A DNA stretch of 64,000 bases from Actinernus sp. WN-2022 (GCA_030867875.1 JAOWCC010001593.1:124001-188000), one strand, 5' to 3'. Counted from the first letter of the stretch, positions 51,968 through 62,868 are shown. Numbers and translations: made by a program. Notes: a model not told the origin generated them from the letters alone.

Positions 51968-53500
51968 AGAGCCCATCTGGGCTTCCACTCGGGCCACATG
52001 AGATTGAAGATGAAATACACTTTCATTTGAAATCCTCTTAGTAATAACCAAAGGGAAGAATTATTAGCTGAATTTAGCAGTCTTTAGGAGCGGCCGGTAG
52101 CGCGGTGACTTTCATTCTCTGCTCCCCTAGTATATATGTAATTTAATATTTTTGTTTTTCTCGTATGTTGACCTTTTAATTTAAACACTACTTATTCGTT
52201 TAACACACTGCATTTGAGCAGGCATATATTCATTGTTTTGAACCCGAGAATTAACCGTACTACTGTACTTCATGGTCCCTTTCTTTAGTAGTGGGTTGTC
52301 GGTCAGGTGATTGTAAACTCTCGTCATTTAGCACAGAAAATGTATTCTGATGAATTGGGATCGGGCCGGTTGTCATGTAAGAAAGATGGCTCTTGAACAA
52401 ACTGATAAGCTTCAGTAGGTTGGGTAGTCTCGGAACACTGGAGACCTTGGTCTTTCATTGTCTTCTTTTTTTGTATTCCTGATTTTTTTTTAAAGTTTGA
52501 AAGTCGGATCTCAGCTTTATTTTATCCGCTTTCAACTCGCCATTTTCAACTTCTAGGTCAATAATATATTCGTGATGACAGTATCTTGATTTCGGTCTTG
52601 TATATATTATCTTTGACTCATGTGTATGTTGCTTTTGGAGTTTCAAGGATATGTTGATCCAAAACTACAGGCTCTTGAATTGGGGTTGTTCATTGACTTG
52701 TGAACTTGCAGGCTCTGTAATTTGTTTTGTTTTCTTAGTATAACATAAAGTGTTGAACATGTTCATTTTCTCAAGCATGTCGCGCGTGACCTCTGTTTCT
52801 TCATTCATTAAGTTCTCTACTTTCATCTGTAATCTGGGAAACTCAATCTTTGCCCATGCCTTGGCACATAACTATTCCTGTTGTTAAGTAGACGTGGATG
52901 ATTATAAGTAAAATCCTTCGACAGCTTGTACCGTTTCCGCTAGGTCAATATCCTCGCTGGAACGAAATAACTTGATCTCATGCAATACTCTCTGATCCAA
53001 CTTACGGTAAATTTAAATCTCTGACAGTTTTTAAGAGACTCATAATATTGGTCTTGAAGTGCCTTTACCCAAAATAAGATGTTCTCCTCGGATGTTTTAA
53101 ATGCAGCACAGCGAGCCGATGGCTTATAGATTCCAATATCTATTTCTTCGAATTTTAGCTTTCCGGATCCTGGCTTCAGGTCGTCGTACGTGTCGTATAA
53201 TAAAATCACTGGCCATCTGGGTAAAAAACGCGGTCCTTCGGCTCCGACAATAGCGCCAGTTGAAATATCCTGAGCCTGTTGGAAGGCTTTCGCACGAGTG
53301 AAGTTAAATAAAACATATTAAACTGGCTTACATTTGAGAGATGAGACTCCAAATTAGAGAGAAAGTTCCTCGCGGGTCCTCCGCCATCTTGATTTACTGT
53401 ATTCAATTATGTAAATAAATTAACCTGGCGATTGTTGCGTGATCAGCACAGTGCAATCTGATTGGTGTGAATTTGACCTTTAACGCATGCGCAGAAATTT
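51968..53500. repeat. 1.4-kb direct repeat Y, copy 1 (copy 2 at 59,086-60,420)
   Basis: From AACAAGAGCCCATCTGGGCTTCCACT to CAATCTGATTGGTG.GAATTTGACC the copies match at about 97% or better. Copy 1 has an extra segment near 52,105-52,285 and small indels. Each holds a PH-like minus-strand coding fragment (see 52,940 and 59,864) and a downstream coiled-coil-like frame ('EVTRDMLEKMNMFNTLCY'). Confidence 0.85.
52940..53406 (-). pseudogene. PH-domain-like gene fragment in repeat Y, copy 1 (broken)
   Basis: Minus-strand frames 53,406-53,206 and 53,209-52,940 together correspond to the single frame of copy 2 (59,864-60,238) but are separated by a small indel near 53,208. The second part reads 'GIYKPSARCAAFKTSEENIL' followed by 'FWVKALQDQYYES'. 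That looks like the last strand and C-terminal helix of a pleckstrin-homology domain. Splice-like signals are kept: donor (ATGTAAG) and acceptor (GCTCAG) frame the first part. This suggests a captured or duplicated genomic gene piece rather than a retrocopy. Confidence 0.5.
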
Positions 53501-53519
53501 TGCGACACCCAACAAAAAA

Positions 53520-53640
53520 AAAAAAAAAAAAACCGACTTGCATTTTAAGACTCGGTGCTGCCACAGGCAGCCCGAGTAATAAAAAGAACGACTTGCATTT
53601 TAAGACTCGGTGCTGCCACAGGCAGCCCGAGTAATAACAA
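53520..53640. repeat. Two tandem copies of a 26-base hairpin block
   Basis: GACTTGCATTTTAAGACTCGG followed by TGCTGCCACAGGCAGCCCGAG occurs at 53,536-53,576 and 53,590-53,630. The core CTCGG-GCTGCC-aca-GGCAGC-CCGAG folds into a tight stem-loop. A third full copy is at 60,450-60,497; partial copies are at 25,604 and 21,531. An A run precedes the first. Confidence 0.8.
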
Positions 53641-54145
53641 AGAAACCGTATATAAAATCACTGGCCATCTGGGTAAAAAAACGCGGTAATGTGTGAAAAA
53701 CTGAAAACACGATTGCACGCTTCCCAGCACAGCTACATCCCTCAAATTTTGATCAGTTAATCTTTCACCTGGTATCTTAAGTTTGCAGACAGTGAATATT
53801 TCAGAAATTCGATTTTACCGAAATTATTTGGCATCGGATTCCCATACAATCATTGTTTTTCGCGCCATGTTTGCACCCCCTACAAGATGGTGGAAATTAC
53901 CTTGGATTAGTCTATTCATAGTGAATGGAAAAAAATGTATCACACGCAATTTCTATTAATTATTTGTTAACTCTTGGCTCGGAGTGTGATGTTGCTTCTA
54001 TATATATCCTACTTTATTTGAACATTCGCGCAATAATCAAGGAATGAGTCAAACGTCTGACAGAGTGAATCTAAAAGCTTGTTACGAGTCACTTCTATCT
54101 GACTGAACTTAACAATCTCATGGTTTAGTCTTATGCCTACTTCCA
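53641..54145. other. Host DNA; small stray copy of repeat-Y sequence
   Basis: TATATAAAATCACTGGCCATCTGGGTAAAAAAACGCGGT (53,650-53,688) duplicates part of the PH-like fragment. No supported gene otherwise. Confidence 0.4.
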
Positions 54146-54149
54146 TAAT

Positions 54150-54375
54150 GAATGGGGGAGCTGGGATGGCACAAGCAGCGCTAACTGAGTGCTTTGCCTC
54201 TTTCAAGGTTCGAGCCCGGTAGCATCGATGTGAGTTGAGTTTGCTGGCCGATCTCGCCTTTGCTCCGAGGGTTTTTCTCCTTGGTTCTCCGAATTTCCTA
54301 CCTCCACAAAAACTACACGCTAGATTCCAATTCAATCTGTGGCATAGCCGCGGGTATAGCCGGGTCCTGACTTTA
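54150..54375 (+). mobile_element. tRNA-derived SINE, diverged
   Basis: B box GGTTCGAGCCC at about 54,208, then GTGAGTTGAGTTTGCTGGCCGATCTCGCC and GCTCCGAGGGTTTTTCTCC. Its 3' part (ATTCCAATTCAATCTGTG, GCCGGGTCCTGACTTT) matches the 55,100-55,604 elements. Confidence 0.7.
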
Positions 54376-54450
54376 ATCAGTTTTAGGTACGTTAAAATTC
54401 AGTGAATGACTATATACTCTAAAACCTCTTGCCAACGACATCCATTAACA

Positions 54451-55044
54451 CCCGGGGGGGGGGGGGGGGGGGGGGGTACTCCTGTTTGTGACGTATTATG
54501 TATGTGCCGCCCGGGTGGGTCAGGGTTTTGAGCTCAGTTTGGGCAGGTAGGGTCAGGGTTTTGACCTGATTTGGGCAGTTCAGGGTAAGGATTTGAGTAT
54601 AATTTGGGTGCAGTCAGGGTCGGGGTTCAGTATTTTTTAGGCAGTTCATTTTTTTTAGCTACTATGTCAAAAAAAGACATTCTGTTGCCGCATTTTGATC
54701 GCCTGCCCACATGCAAGCACTGAGGTTCCCATACATCGTGACGCCGCTAATTCGTACTTCAGTACAAGTTTATCTATGTACTTCATCTGCTGATTTGTTT
54801 ACCCAATGCCACGTCCCGACTTGAAATGTTCCGTATTTTGCATGAAATCCCGGTACGCGGTATACCGGCCAGGATATTTATCCGACCGTGTTTTGAAAAC
54901 AATTTAAAGAAGGGGCAATCAGGGTTTTTTTTTCCCAAAAGGGGGCAATCAGGGTTTTGGAGCTCGGATTGGGTCAAACAGGGTCAGGGTTTGAGCCTCT
55001 TGGCCTCACATACATACCCATTTTTCATGTAAGTACCCCCCGGG
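54451..55044. mobile_element. hAT-like MITE with poly-G/C ends and 8-bp target duplication
   Basis: Ends CCCGGGGGG...GTACT and AAGTACCCCCCGGG are inverted. Flanks are the identical 8-mer CATTAACA at 54,443-54,450 and 55,045-55,052. Internal units GGGTCAGGGTTTTGA recur. An 8-bp duplication is characteristic of hAT transposases. No transposase gene; the G run makes the left end longer than the right. Confidence 0.85.
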
Positions 55045-55099
55045 CATTAACACTGCTGACACTGGCTAATTTTTCTGCGATTTATGTTGCGATTTGAGG

Positions 55100-55604
55100 G
55101 GCGATTTCAAGAGGTGTACGGCACCGCTCTGAATTTCTAACGGGACCTGAAACAATCATGCATAGGGGCTGATCAAAGTCAGGACCCGGCTAAATCACAG
55201 ATCGAATTGGAATTTAGCGTGTTGGTCTTTGTGGAGGGAGAAAAACCCTCGGACCCGGAGAAGACCCCTCGGAGCAAGGGCGAGATACCAACAAACTCAA
55301 CTCACATATGGCGCCGCGTTCCGGGGATCGAACCTGGTTAAGCGCTTCGCCACGCACCTCTGTGGCCCAGGTTCGATCCCCGGAACGCGGCGCCACATGT
55401 GAGTTGAGTTTGTTGGTATCTCGCCCTTGCTCCGAGGGTTCTTCTCCGGGTCCGAGGGTTTTTCTCCCTCCACAAAGACCAACACGCTAAATTCCAATTC
55501 GATCTGTGATTTAGCCGGGTCCTGACTTTGATCAGCCCCTATGCATGATTGTTTGAGGTCCCGTTAGAAATTCAGAGCGGTGCCGTACACCTCTTGAAAT
55601 CGCC
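55100..55604. mobile_element. Two SINEs head-to-head forming a 505-bp palindrome
   Basis: Arms 55,100-55,338 and 55,367-55,604 are near-perfect inverses around a 28-base centre. Each arm carries a B box (GGTTCGATCC), the GTGAGTTGAGTTTGTTGGTATCTCGCCC body and the CCAATTCGATCTGTGATTTAGCCGGGTCCTGAC tail. The arms translate to the same 60-residue ORF on opposite strands, which is a mirror artefact and not a gene. Confidence 0.9.
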
Positions 55605-56400
55605 ACCCCGGCTCCCCAAAACTGGAAGAAAAGTTTCCGGATTCATATTGTTCAAGTCAACGTTCTCCTGGGAATATAGAACTATATGAATAGTTCGCCT
55701 AGTGTACACGTATACATAGTATGAGAATATTGTTTATGGCGTCGCCCTCGAAATTGCCGCTCACTTCAGATATAACTTGGCCCTTTAATTAGACAATTAT
55801 TACACTTACCAAAACTTATATTATGATATATTATATTATATTTGTTGTATTATTATATTACTGAATGACTCGGTATGTATTTTACTATTATTATTATTTT
55901 TATTATTATTATTGTACTTCGCAACAAAAATCGCCAGTGTACACGGGCTTTTAATCTGGTCGAACGGACATATTCATGAATAGAATTGAGCAAATATTTA
56001 CGTAGGCTATTAAAGTGGATTCGCATTCAATTCTACATCCTACTGATCTACATATCCTAGAAAGGTATATATTGTCATGTCTATAGTACAGACAAATTTT
56101 TAAATTCGAGACCAATCTTTGAAAAACGCTTTAAAGTATAATATCATCGTTTCCCAAATTATTAATAATATGAACTGTACCTAACTAAACCTAAAACTGG
56201 TGAACAATTGATTTCACGACATACCTTTCAATATAGTCAGAACTTCCAAGTAACTGTCTCTTCTCGTTCTTGTATACTACGAGAATGGAGGGAGCCTGCC
56301 TTCCGCAGTGAGTGCCCTGACGTTACCTCACATAACGTCTTTGTTTTTCATGCACCGGATTTCTTTTTACGTGACATAATACTTTTACTCAACTCTCAAA
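55605..56400. other. AT-rich host DNA, no supported gene
   Basis: A TATTATTATTTTTATTATTATTATT run near 55,880-55,915. Nothing else recognised. Confidence 0.35.
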
Positions 56401-57402
56401 CAATTGGCCATTTTGGAAAAGAGTAGGGGATTGGGGCGAGGGTGGTCTCGCAAAGGCGCTTGGGATCGTTACAGGGGACACGCATCGTACAGAATGCAAA
56501 CAAACACGGCGAATATCGCAATCAACTCATCGAATACAAGCAGAGAAAGTGAAATAAGCTTGAAAGAAGACACTGTACCAGAAGTAAAGCTCAACAGTGA
56601 AGTGTCCAGGAAAGGGTTCATAAAAGCCAACTTATTAAAGCAGAGCAAATAAGTGAAAACTACCGCGGAACGGGAGTTAGCAGAAGTAAAGCGAAGTTGT
56701 GTGGCCGATTGCTACGATGAATCCGCAACGATCCGAACACGTTATGCTTTATCCGATTCTTACATTTCCCACCATCATGGATTTGTCACTTTAAAGTATT
56801 AAATACTTTGTAACTTTAGTTATACAGGTCTTGTTCTGTTCATGGGATTGTAGGCCGTGAATAACTACTGACAAGAGAAACGTTGAACCACTTGATCTTG
56901 AAGTCCGCTAGGGTGACATGTATTTGTAGCGATTTACTACATACCAACTCCTTCCGGCTCTTCAACCTACAATCCCAAGAACAGAACAGGGCCTGTTTAA
57001 AGTTACAAAGTACAACTTTAAAATCATAAATCCATGATGGGAAACGTAGGAATCGGCTATTAAAAGCATAACGTGTTCGGATCGTAGCATAATTCGGTCA
57101 CACAGCTTCGCTTTACTTCTGCTAACTCCGTTCCGCGGTAGTTCTCACTTCTTTGCTCTGCTTTAATAAGTTGATTTTTATGAACCCACATGTCTGGACA
57201 CTTCTGTTGAGCTTTACTTCTGGTGCAGTGCCTTTTTTAATGTTTATTTCACTTTCTGTGCTTATATTCGATGAGTAAATTGCGATATTCGCCGTGTTTG
57301 TTTGTATTCTGTACGATGCGTGTCCCCTGTAACGATCCCAAGCGCCTTTGCGAGACCACCCTCGCCCCAATCCCCTACTCTTTTCCAAAGTGGCCAATTT
57401 GT
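56401..57402. mobile_element. Foldback element with ~450-bp inverted arms
   Basis: GGCCATTTTGGAAAAGAGTAGGGGATTGGGGCGAGGGTGG at the left is the complement of CCACCCTCGCCCCAATCCCCTACTCTTTTCCAAAGTGGCC at the right. The match continues inward past TACCGCGGAACGG to CCTACAATCCCA near 56,970. Mirror ORFs on both strands (82 and 162 aa) share the peptide 'SRGLGRGWSRKGAWDRYRGH', so they reflect the arms. They may derive from a captured coding piece. Confidence 0.85.
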
Positions 57403-57838
57403 CCTGTGGTGTAGCGAGAGCAGAAAAATAGGTGGTCAATTTACCTCTTAATGAGAACCTGTTATTTCGAATCACTGACATTCGACGGTTCAGCTTAAAC
57501 GTGTCTGTGTGATCACGAAACTGACTTAATGTGTATAGTATATCGTAAAATAACTTTTTTGTTATTACTATGCTTTCATTTCCCGGGCAATTTGTACTAT
57601 ATAATTTCACAGTTTATTTTAGGTACACCAGAAAGAAAAAGTAAAGCTTTGAAAATAATATTCAGTGAATACCACTTTTCGCGCGCTCTGATTGGCCACT
57701 CAAACAGTGAATATGATTTCATATTCACCTCCGACCGAAGCAGCGATCACCTCGTGCGAGTTTTTCTCCATTTGACAGAAAATAAAATAACTATTTGGTG
57801 CTGGCTATCACCTGCAGTGTGGTATATAATAAAACAAT
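57403..57838. other. Host DNA, no supported gene
   Basis: The ORF at 57,529-57,936 (135 aa) runs into a palindrome and shows no family feature, so it is not called. The short GTGAATATGATTTCATATTCAC palindrome lies at about 57,707. Confidence 0.3.
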
Positions 57839-57924
57839 TATTCACCTCAGTGTCGATGAATAGTGGTGGAAAGCGGCTCGGTAAATATCCACGGCCACTA
57901 TTCACCGACACTGAGGTGAATAAA
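57839..57924. repeat. 86-bp palindrome
   Basis: TATTCACCTCAGTGTCG.TGAATAGTGG pairs with CCACTATTCACCGACACTGAGGTGAATA. Confidence 0.8.
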
Positions 57925-57954
57925 TATTGGACTTAGTAGAGCCAAAACAACAAT

Positions 57955-58362
57955 ATACACGACTTTCATAATGGCCGCCTCCTAATTTGCATAATTTGGA
58001 AGACCAATCTGTAGAGGAAAACTAATCCTACCACATGAAAGATCATAATAAAACTAGTAATTTGTTTTGAGTTTTAGAGCAATGTGGAGAATTGCTGTTG
58101 AGCTACGAGCATTTCTAATGCAGAAAAACATGAAAGCGAGGCTAGGAAGGCTTCCGTTGTTTTTCTCATACGAATATCTCTAATTTCAACTGGCTGTAAC
58201 TTCGTTGCTTTATAAGCTACAGCACTCAACTTTCACAAGTTCACTAATGTCGACATGCTCTTTCACATGGCAATGTTCATATTTTCTATACATGTGGATA
58301 AACTACCGAAACGGGAAGTCACATATGCAAATTAGGAGGCGGCCATTATGAAAGTCGTGTAT
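57955..58362. mobile_element. ~408-bp MITE with 38-bp inverted ends
   Basis: ATACACGACTTTCATAATGGCCGCCTCCTAATTTGCATA (57,955-57,993) and TATGCAAATTAGGAGGCGGCCATTATGAAAGTCGTGTAT (58,324-58,362) are exact complements or nearly so. The interior is non-coding. Confidence 0.85.
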
Positions 58363-58374
58363 GCCCTGATATTT

Positions 58375-59085
58375 CGTCGGCGGACATTATCTGAGCCGAG
58401 AAGAGAACAGTTCCCGAGAGCGAAGCTCGAGGGAAACTGTGAGCTTCGGGGATCAGATAATGTCCAAGGACAAATCAGTATCAGGACATATTTCAACGTC
58501 ACAAGTAAGAGATAAATACCGAGAACACAGACATCCATTACAGATATGGCTGAATGCCGAGGTTCTTGGTATTTGCCTGACTTATTACAAGATTGGCGAG
58601 GTTTTCTCACCCAAGCTATTCCTATGAGAAAGCAATTATTTGATCTTTATAAAAAGTAAACAATGCCCTTGGCAGGTTTGTAAATTAGACAAAGCACTGG
58701 TTTAGATAAAAGGTTGTGTAACTCTCTTGAGACGTGATAATGAATCATTCAAACGTTTTTGTTACATAACGAACCACATTCATGAAAAGAATGTTCTAGA
58801 ATTGTGGTGAAAAGCATAGAATAGTTATTTCGGCGCTAAAGTTAGGTCACTAACATGCGCAGTTGGAGTATGGTGAAAAACAATAACGTCCCATAATGAT
58901 GAGACGGCTCACGTTCTTAAACAGGCTAGGGAGAGAGTGAGAGTGACTGTTAGCTTGAGAGCAAAACCCTTGCATTGGTCATTATACGATATGCAAGAGC
59001 TTTATCTGAAAAAGACCTTGCATTTATAATGAGCAACTCTCTGTTGTTCAACCGGTCTTTATCGTAGATAACGCCCTATGAACAA
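58375..59085. other. Host DNA; short inverted repeat at 58,380-58,470
   Basis: CGGACATTATCTGA and TCAGATAATGTCC face each other around a GAGCGAAGCTCGAGGG core, suggesting a further small foldback unit. No supported gene. Confidence 0.4.
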
Positions 59086-60420
59086 GAGCCCATCTGGGCT
59101 TCCACTCGGGCCACATGAGATTGAAGATGAAATACACTTTCATTTGAAATCCTCTTAGTAATAACCAAAGGGAAGAATTATTAGCTGAATTTAGCAGTCT
59201 TTAGGAGTGGCCGGTATTTAGTAGTGGGTTGTCGGTCAGGTGATTGTAAACTCTCGTCATTTAGCACAGAACATGTATTCTGATGAATAGGGATCGGGTT
59301 GTCATGTAAGAAAGATGGCTCTTGAACAAACTGATAAGCTTCAGTAGGTTGGGTAGTCTCGGAACACTGGAGACCTTGGTCTTTCATTGTCTTCTTTTTT
59401 GTATTCTTGATTTTGTCTTTAAAGTTTGAAAGTCGGATCTCAACTTTATTTTATCCGCTTTCAACTCGCCATTTTCAACTTCTAGGTCAATAATATATTC
59501 GTGATGACAGTATCTTGATTTCGGTCTTGTATATATTATCTTTGACTCATGTGTATGTTGCTTTTGGAGTTTCAAGGATATGTTGATCCAAAACTACAGG
59601 CTCTTGGGGTTGTTCATTGACTTGTGAACTTGCAGGCTCTGTAATTTGTTTTGTTTTCTTAGTATAACATAAAGTGTTGAACATGTTCATTTTCTCAAGC
59701 ATGTCGCGCGTGACCTCTGTTTCTTCATTCATTAAGTTCTCTACTTTCATCTGTAATCTGGGAAACTCAATCTTTGCCCATGCCTTGGCACATAACTATT
59801 CCTGTTGTTAAGTAGACGTGGATGATTATAAGTAAAATCCTTCGACAGCTTGTACCGTTTCCGCTAGGTCAATATCCTCGCTGGAACGAAATAACTTGAT
59901 CTCATGCAATACTCTCTGATCCAACTTACGGTAAATTTAAATCTCTGACAGTTTTTAAGAGACTCATAATATTGGTCTTGAAGTGCCTTCACCCAAAATA
60001 AGATGTTCTCCTCGGATGTTTTAAATGCAGCACAGCGAGCCGATGGCTTATAGATTCCAATATCTATTTCTTCGAATTTTAGCTTTCCGGATCCTGGCTT
60101 CAGGTCGTCGTACGTGTCGTATATAAAATCACTGCCATCTGGGTAAAAAACGCGGTCCTTCGGCTCCGACAATAGCGCCAGTTGAAATATCCTGAGCCTG
60201 TTGGAAGGCTTTCGCACGAGTGAAGTTAAATAAAACATTAAACTGGCTTACATTTGAGAGATGAGACTCCAAGTTAGAGAGAAAGTTGCTCGCCGGTCCT
60301 CCGCCATCTTGCTTTACTGTATTAAATTATGTAAATAAATTAACCTGGCGATTGTTGCGTGACCAGCACAGTGCAATCTGATTGGTGCGAATTTGACCTT
60401 TAACGCATGCGCAGAAAGCT
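59086..60420. repeat. 1.4-kb direct repeat Y, copy 2
   Basis: See 51,968-53,500. This copy lacks the extra segment near 52,105-52,285 and keeps the PH-like frame intact. It ends close to a full hairpin block at 60,450-60,497. Confidence 0.85.
59864..60238 (-). CDS. PH-domain-like gene fragment, open in repeat Y copy 2 (about 124 aa)
   Basis: A single minus-strand frame. Near 60,310 an ATG with Kozak-like context (AAGATGGCGG) opens a short exon-like piece that ends at a GTAAG donor (about 60,255). A CTCAG acceptor at about 60,190 leads, in compatible phase, into this frame. The frame contains 'YDTYDDLKPGSGKLKFEEID', then 'AFKTSEENILFWVKALQDQY'. That order (beta strands, then the C-terminal amphipathic helix with a conserved Trp) suggests a PH fold, which binds phosphoinositides or proteins at membranes. 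Whether it is expressed, or a fragment captured by a transposon, is unknown; similarity is judged by eye. Confidence 0.4.
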   Translation of the reverse strand: MFYLTSLVRKPSNRLRIFQLALLSEPKDRVFYPDGSDFIYDTYDDLKPGSGKLKFEEIDIGIYKPSARCAAFKTSEENILFWVKALQDQYYESLKNCQRFKFTVSWIREYCMRSSYFVPARILT

Positions 60421-60449
60421 TGCTACACGGAATAAAAAAAATATAAAAG

Positions 60450-60497
60450 AACGACTTGCATTTTAAGACTCGGTGCTGCCACAGGCAGCCCGAGTAA
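60450..60497. repeat. Third full copy of the CTCGG hairpin block
   Basis: GAACGACTTGCATTTTAAGACTCGG then TGCTGCCACAGGCAGCCCGAGTAA, nearly identical to 53,588-53,635. Confidence 0.85.
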
Positions 60498-60639
60498 TTA
60501 TATCATGTGAGCTACCTAAAATCTCGCCTCAGACTGTCAGAGCGAACGGCACCTACGTCGAGGGCATTTAATTAGCTTCAGTAGATTGTGCCAGCTTTTT
60601 TGAGCCGCGTTTGTTTCTAAATGGACACCAAATGAAATT

Positions 60640-60955
60640 CTTAATAATAATAATAATAATAATACGTATTAGGAGCATCATACATAAGTCTCGATGCTCT
60701 TACAATAGTAGAATAACTATTTCTACAAAAGACTAATTAATATAATTACAATATATATAAAAACTAACTACTACTGAAAATAAAGGTCTTTTAAGACCTT
60801 TAATAATAATTTAAAACGTATTAGGAGCATATATATAAGTCTCGATGCCCTTACAATAGTAAAATAACTTTCTACAAAAGACTAATTAATCTAATTAAAT
60901 ATAAATATAAACTATAAAAAACTAACTACTACTGAAAAGAAAGGTCTTAAGTGAT
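60640..60955. repeat. AAT simple repeat and duplicated LINE 3' tail
   Basis: AATAATAATAATAATAATA at 60,645-60,663, then TACGTATTAGGAGCATCATACATAAGTCTCGATGC..TTACAATAGTA repeats at about 60,664 and about 60,817. This is probably the 3' end of the minus-strand LINE, doubled. Confidence 0.65.
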
Positions 60956-62835
60956 GATTTAAAATGGCTTAAAGAGTCTGTGCATCTTAGATGTACTGGC
61001 AGCGAATTCCATAATCTTGCCGCAGCAACTGAAAACGATCTGTCACCGTATGTCTTAGTGTTCGATCTAGGGACTGATAATAAATTAAGTGTAGAGGACC
61101 TAAGAGAACGGGCAGGTTTGTAAAGGTTCAAGAGTTCGTTAATGTAGACTGGCGCTTGGCCATGAAGAGCCTTAAACGTAATTAAAAGTAGCTTAAAAGT
61201 AATTCTGTCTCTGACCAGTAACCAATGGAGTTTGCGCAGTACAGGGGAGATGTGATCAGATTTCTTCACCCTGGTAACAAGTCTGGCAGCCGTGTTTTGA
61301 ACACGCTGGAGCTTGTCAAGTTCCGTTGCTGGTAAATCAAACAAGATACTGTTGCATGAGTCAAGTTTTGACGTAATGAATGCATGGACCAACCTTTCAC
61401 AGTCAGCTTGGCTTAAATGTTTCCTGATCTTTCCAATGTTCCTGATAGCCAAGGAGGCAGATTTGCAGATGTTGTTTACATGATTAGTCAGCTTTAGATG
61501 TCTATCCACAGTAACTCCAAGGTCGCGTGCAGCCAGTTTAGGATAAATAAGGACACCATCCATGTTTACTCCCGAAATGTGTTCACATGCATTGAGTGGT
61601 ATATCGAGATGTAAGATGGACAACTTCAGTTTTACTAGGGTTAAACGCAAGGCCATTGGAAGTACACCAAATAATAATATCTTTCACACACAATTCAAGC
61701 TTGGACAATATTGCAGAACGATCATGGAGGGAATTGATAGACACGTAGAGTTGTGTGTCGTCCGTCTAAAGAAAAGTGAGAATAAAAGTGGACCCAACAC
61801 GGCCCAGTGTGGGACACCATAGCGCAATGTTCTATCAGAAGAGAAAATATCCTTAACCATGACCGACTGGGTACGATCTAGAAGGTACGAGCGAAACCAT
61901 TGAAGAACTGTACCATTTATCCCGTATCGATATCGGAGTCTTTCTAAGAGGGCGACATGGTCGATAGTGTCAAACGCCGACGACAAGTCTAGTAGTACCA
62001 GAACCACTTCATGATGTTTATCGATTGCACACAAGATGTCGTTGAACACGCGTAGAAGGGCCGTTTCAGTGCTGCGAAAGCGCCTGTACGCAGACTGTAG
62101 CTTAGCCACAAGGTCGTTTGTAATGAGGTAGTTCATAGTCTGAGTAGCAGCTACTCGTTCAAGAGTCTTAGATAGGAAAGCAACGTTCGTGATTGGACGG
62201 TAGCTCGAGAACTCGTCGTGGTCAAGAGTTTTCTTTTTGATTGACGGACGAATAACGCCTTTCTTGAGAGACGAAGGGAACACACCAGATGACAATGATG
62301 TGTTAACTAGGTTAGTTAGTGGACCAGCTAGTACGTCAACAGATTGCTTCAATACTTGAGTCGGTACTGGATCAAGAGTACAAGATTTGGGTTTGGAGTG
62401 CTCCACAATTTCGCGGATGTAGTTCTCAGATACCGCAGTGAATTGACTAAATGAACTTTGACACGGAGGAGAAGCTATTGCCACAGACATATCCATAGAT
62501 GGTAGCCCGTTCTTATACATATTGTCCCTCAGTTCCTGTACCTTGGAGGTGAAATAATCACTGAAATCTTTTGCCAGAGAAAGTAGGGACTCGTGGGACG
62601 GTAAGGGAGGAACTGGTTTAACCTTAAACATACCCTCAATCATACGGAACAATTGGTTCTGGTCAGAGCCGGATATCTGTGCTTTATAGTAGTCAGATTT
62701 CGCATAGTTAAGTGCAGCCGTATATGTGCGACAAAGCTCTTTGTATATCTGAAAGTGAACTTCGAGGCGTGTGGACAGATATTTACGCTCACATTGACGT
62801 CTTTGCCTCTTTAAAGCTCTTAATATGACCATACA
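60922..62835 (-). pseudogene. 5'-truncated CR1/L2-type LINE with damaged reverse transcriptase
   Basis: The minus-strand frame 62,835-61,810 encodes the reverse transcriptase front: 'SYRPITNVAFLSKTLERV' (motif 1-2 region) and 'LLDLSSAFDTIDH' (motif A Asp). It then has 'RYGVPHWAVLGPLLFSLF' (usually PQGSVLGP). Immediately after this the sequence jumps to what follows the Tyr-Ala-Asp-Asp active site, in another frame, so the catalytic box is largely deleted. A second frame, 61,656-60,922, carries the typical C-terminal part ('LGVTVDRHLKLTNHV', 'LQRVQNTAARLVTR'). The N-terminal endonuclease is absent. The 5' truncation at about 62,835 abuts repeat X, and the 3' end carries the AAT tail. Confidence 0.85.
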
Positions 62836-62868
62836 TACAGTGACGTCATGCCTATGTGACGTCATAAA

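Noticed and set aside
55214..55490. Identical 60-aa ORFs on opposite strands
   Set aside because: Mirror images caused by the SINE palindrome, not genes.
57529..57936. 135-aa ORF as a gene
   Set aside because: Its C-terminal third is encoded by an 86-bp palindrome and the rest has no family feature.
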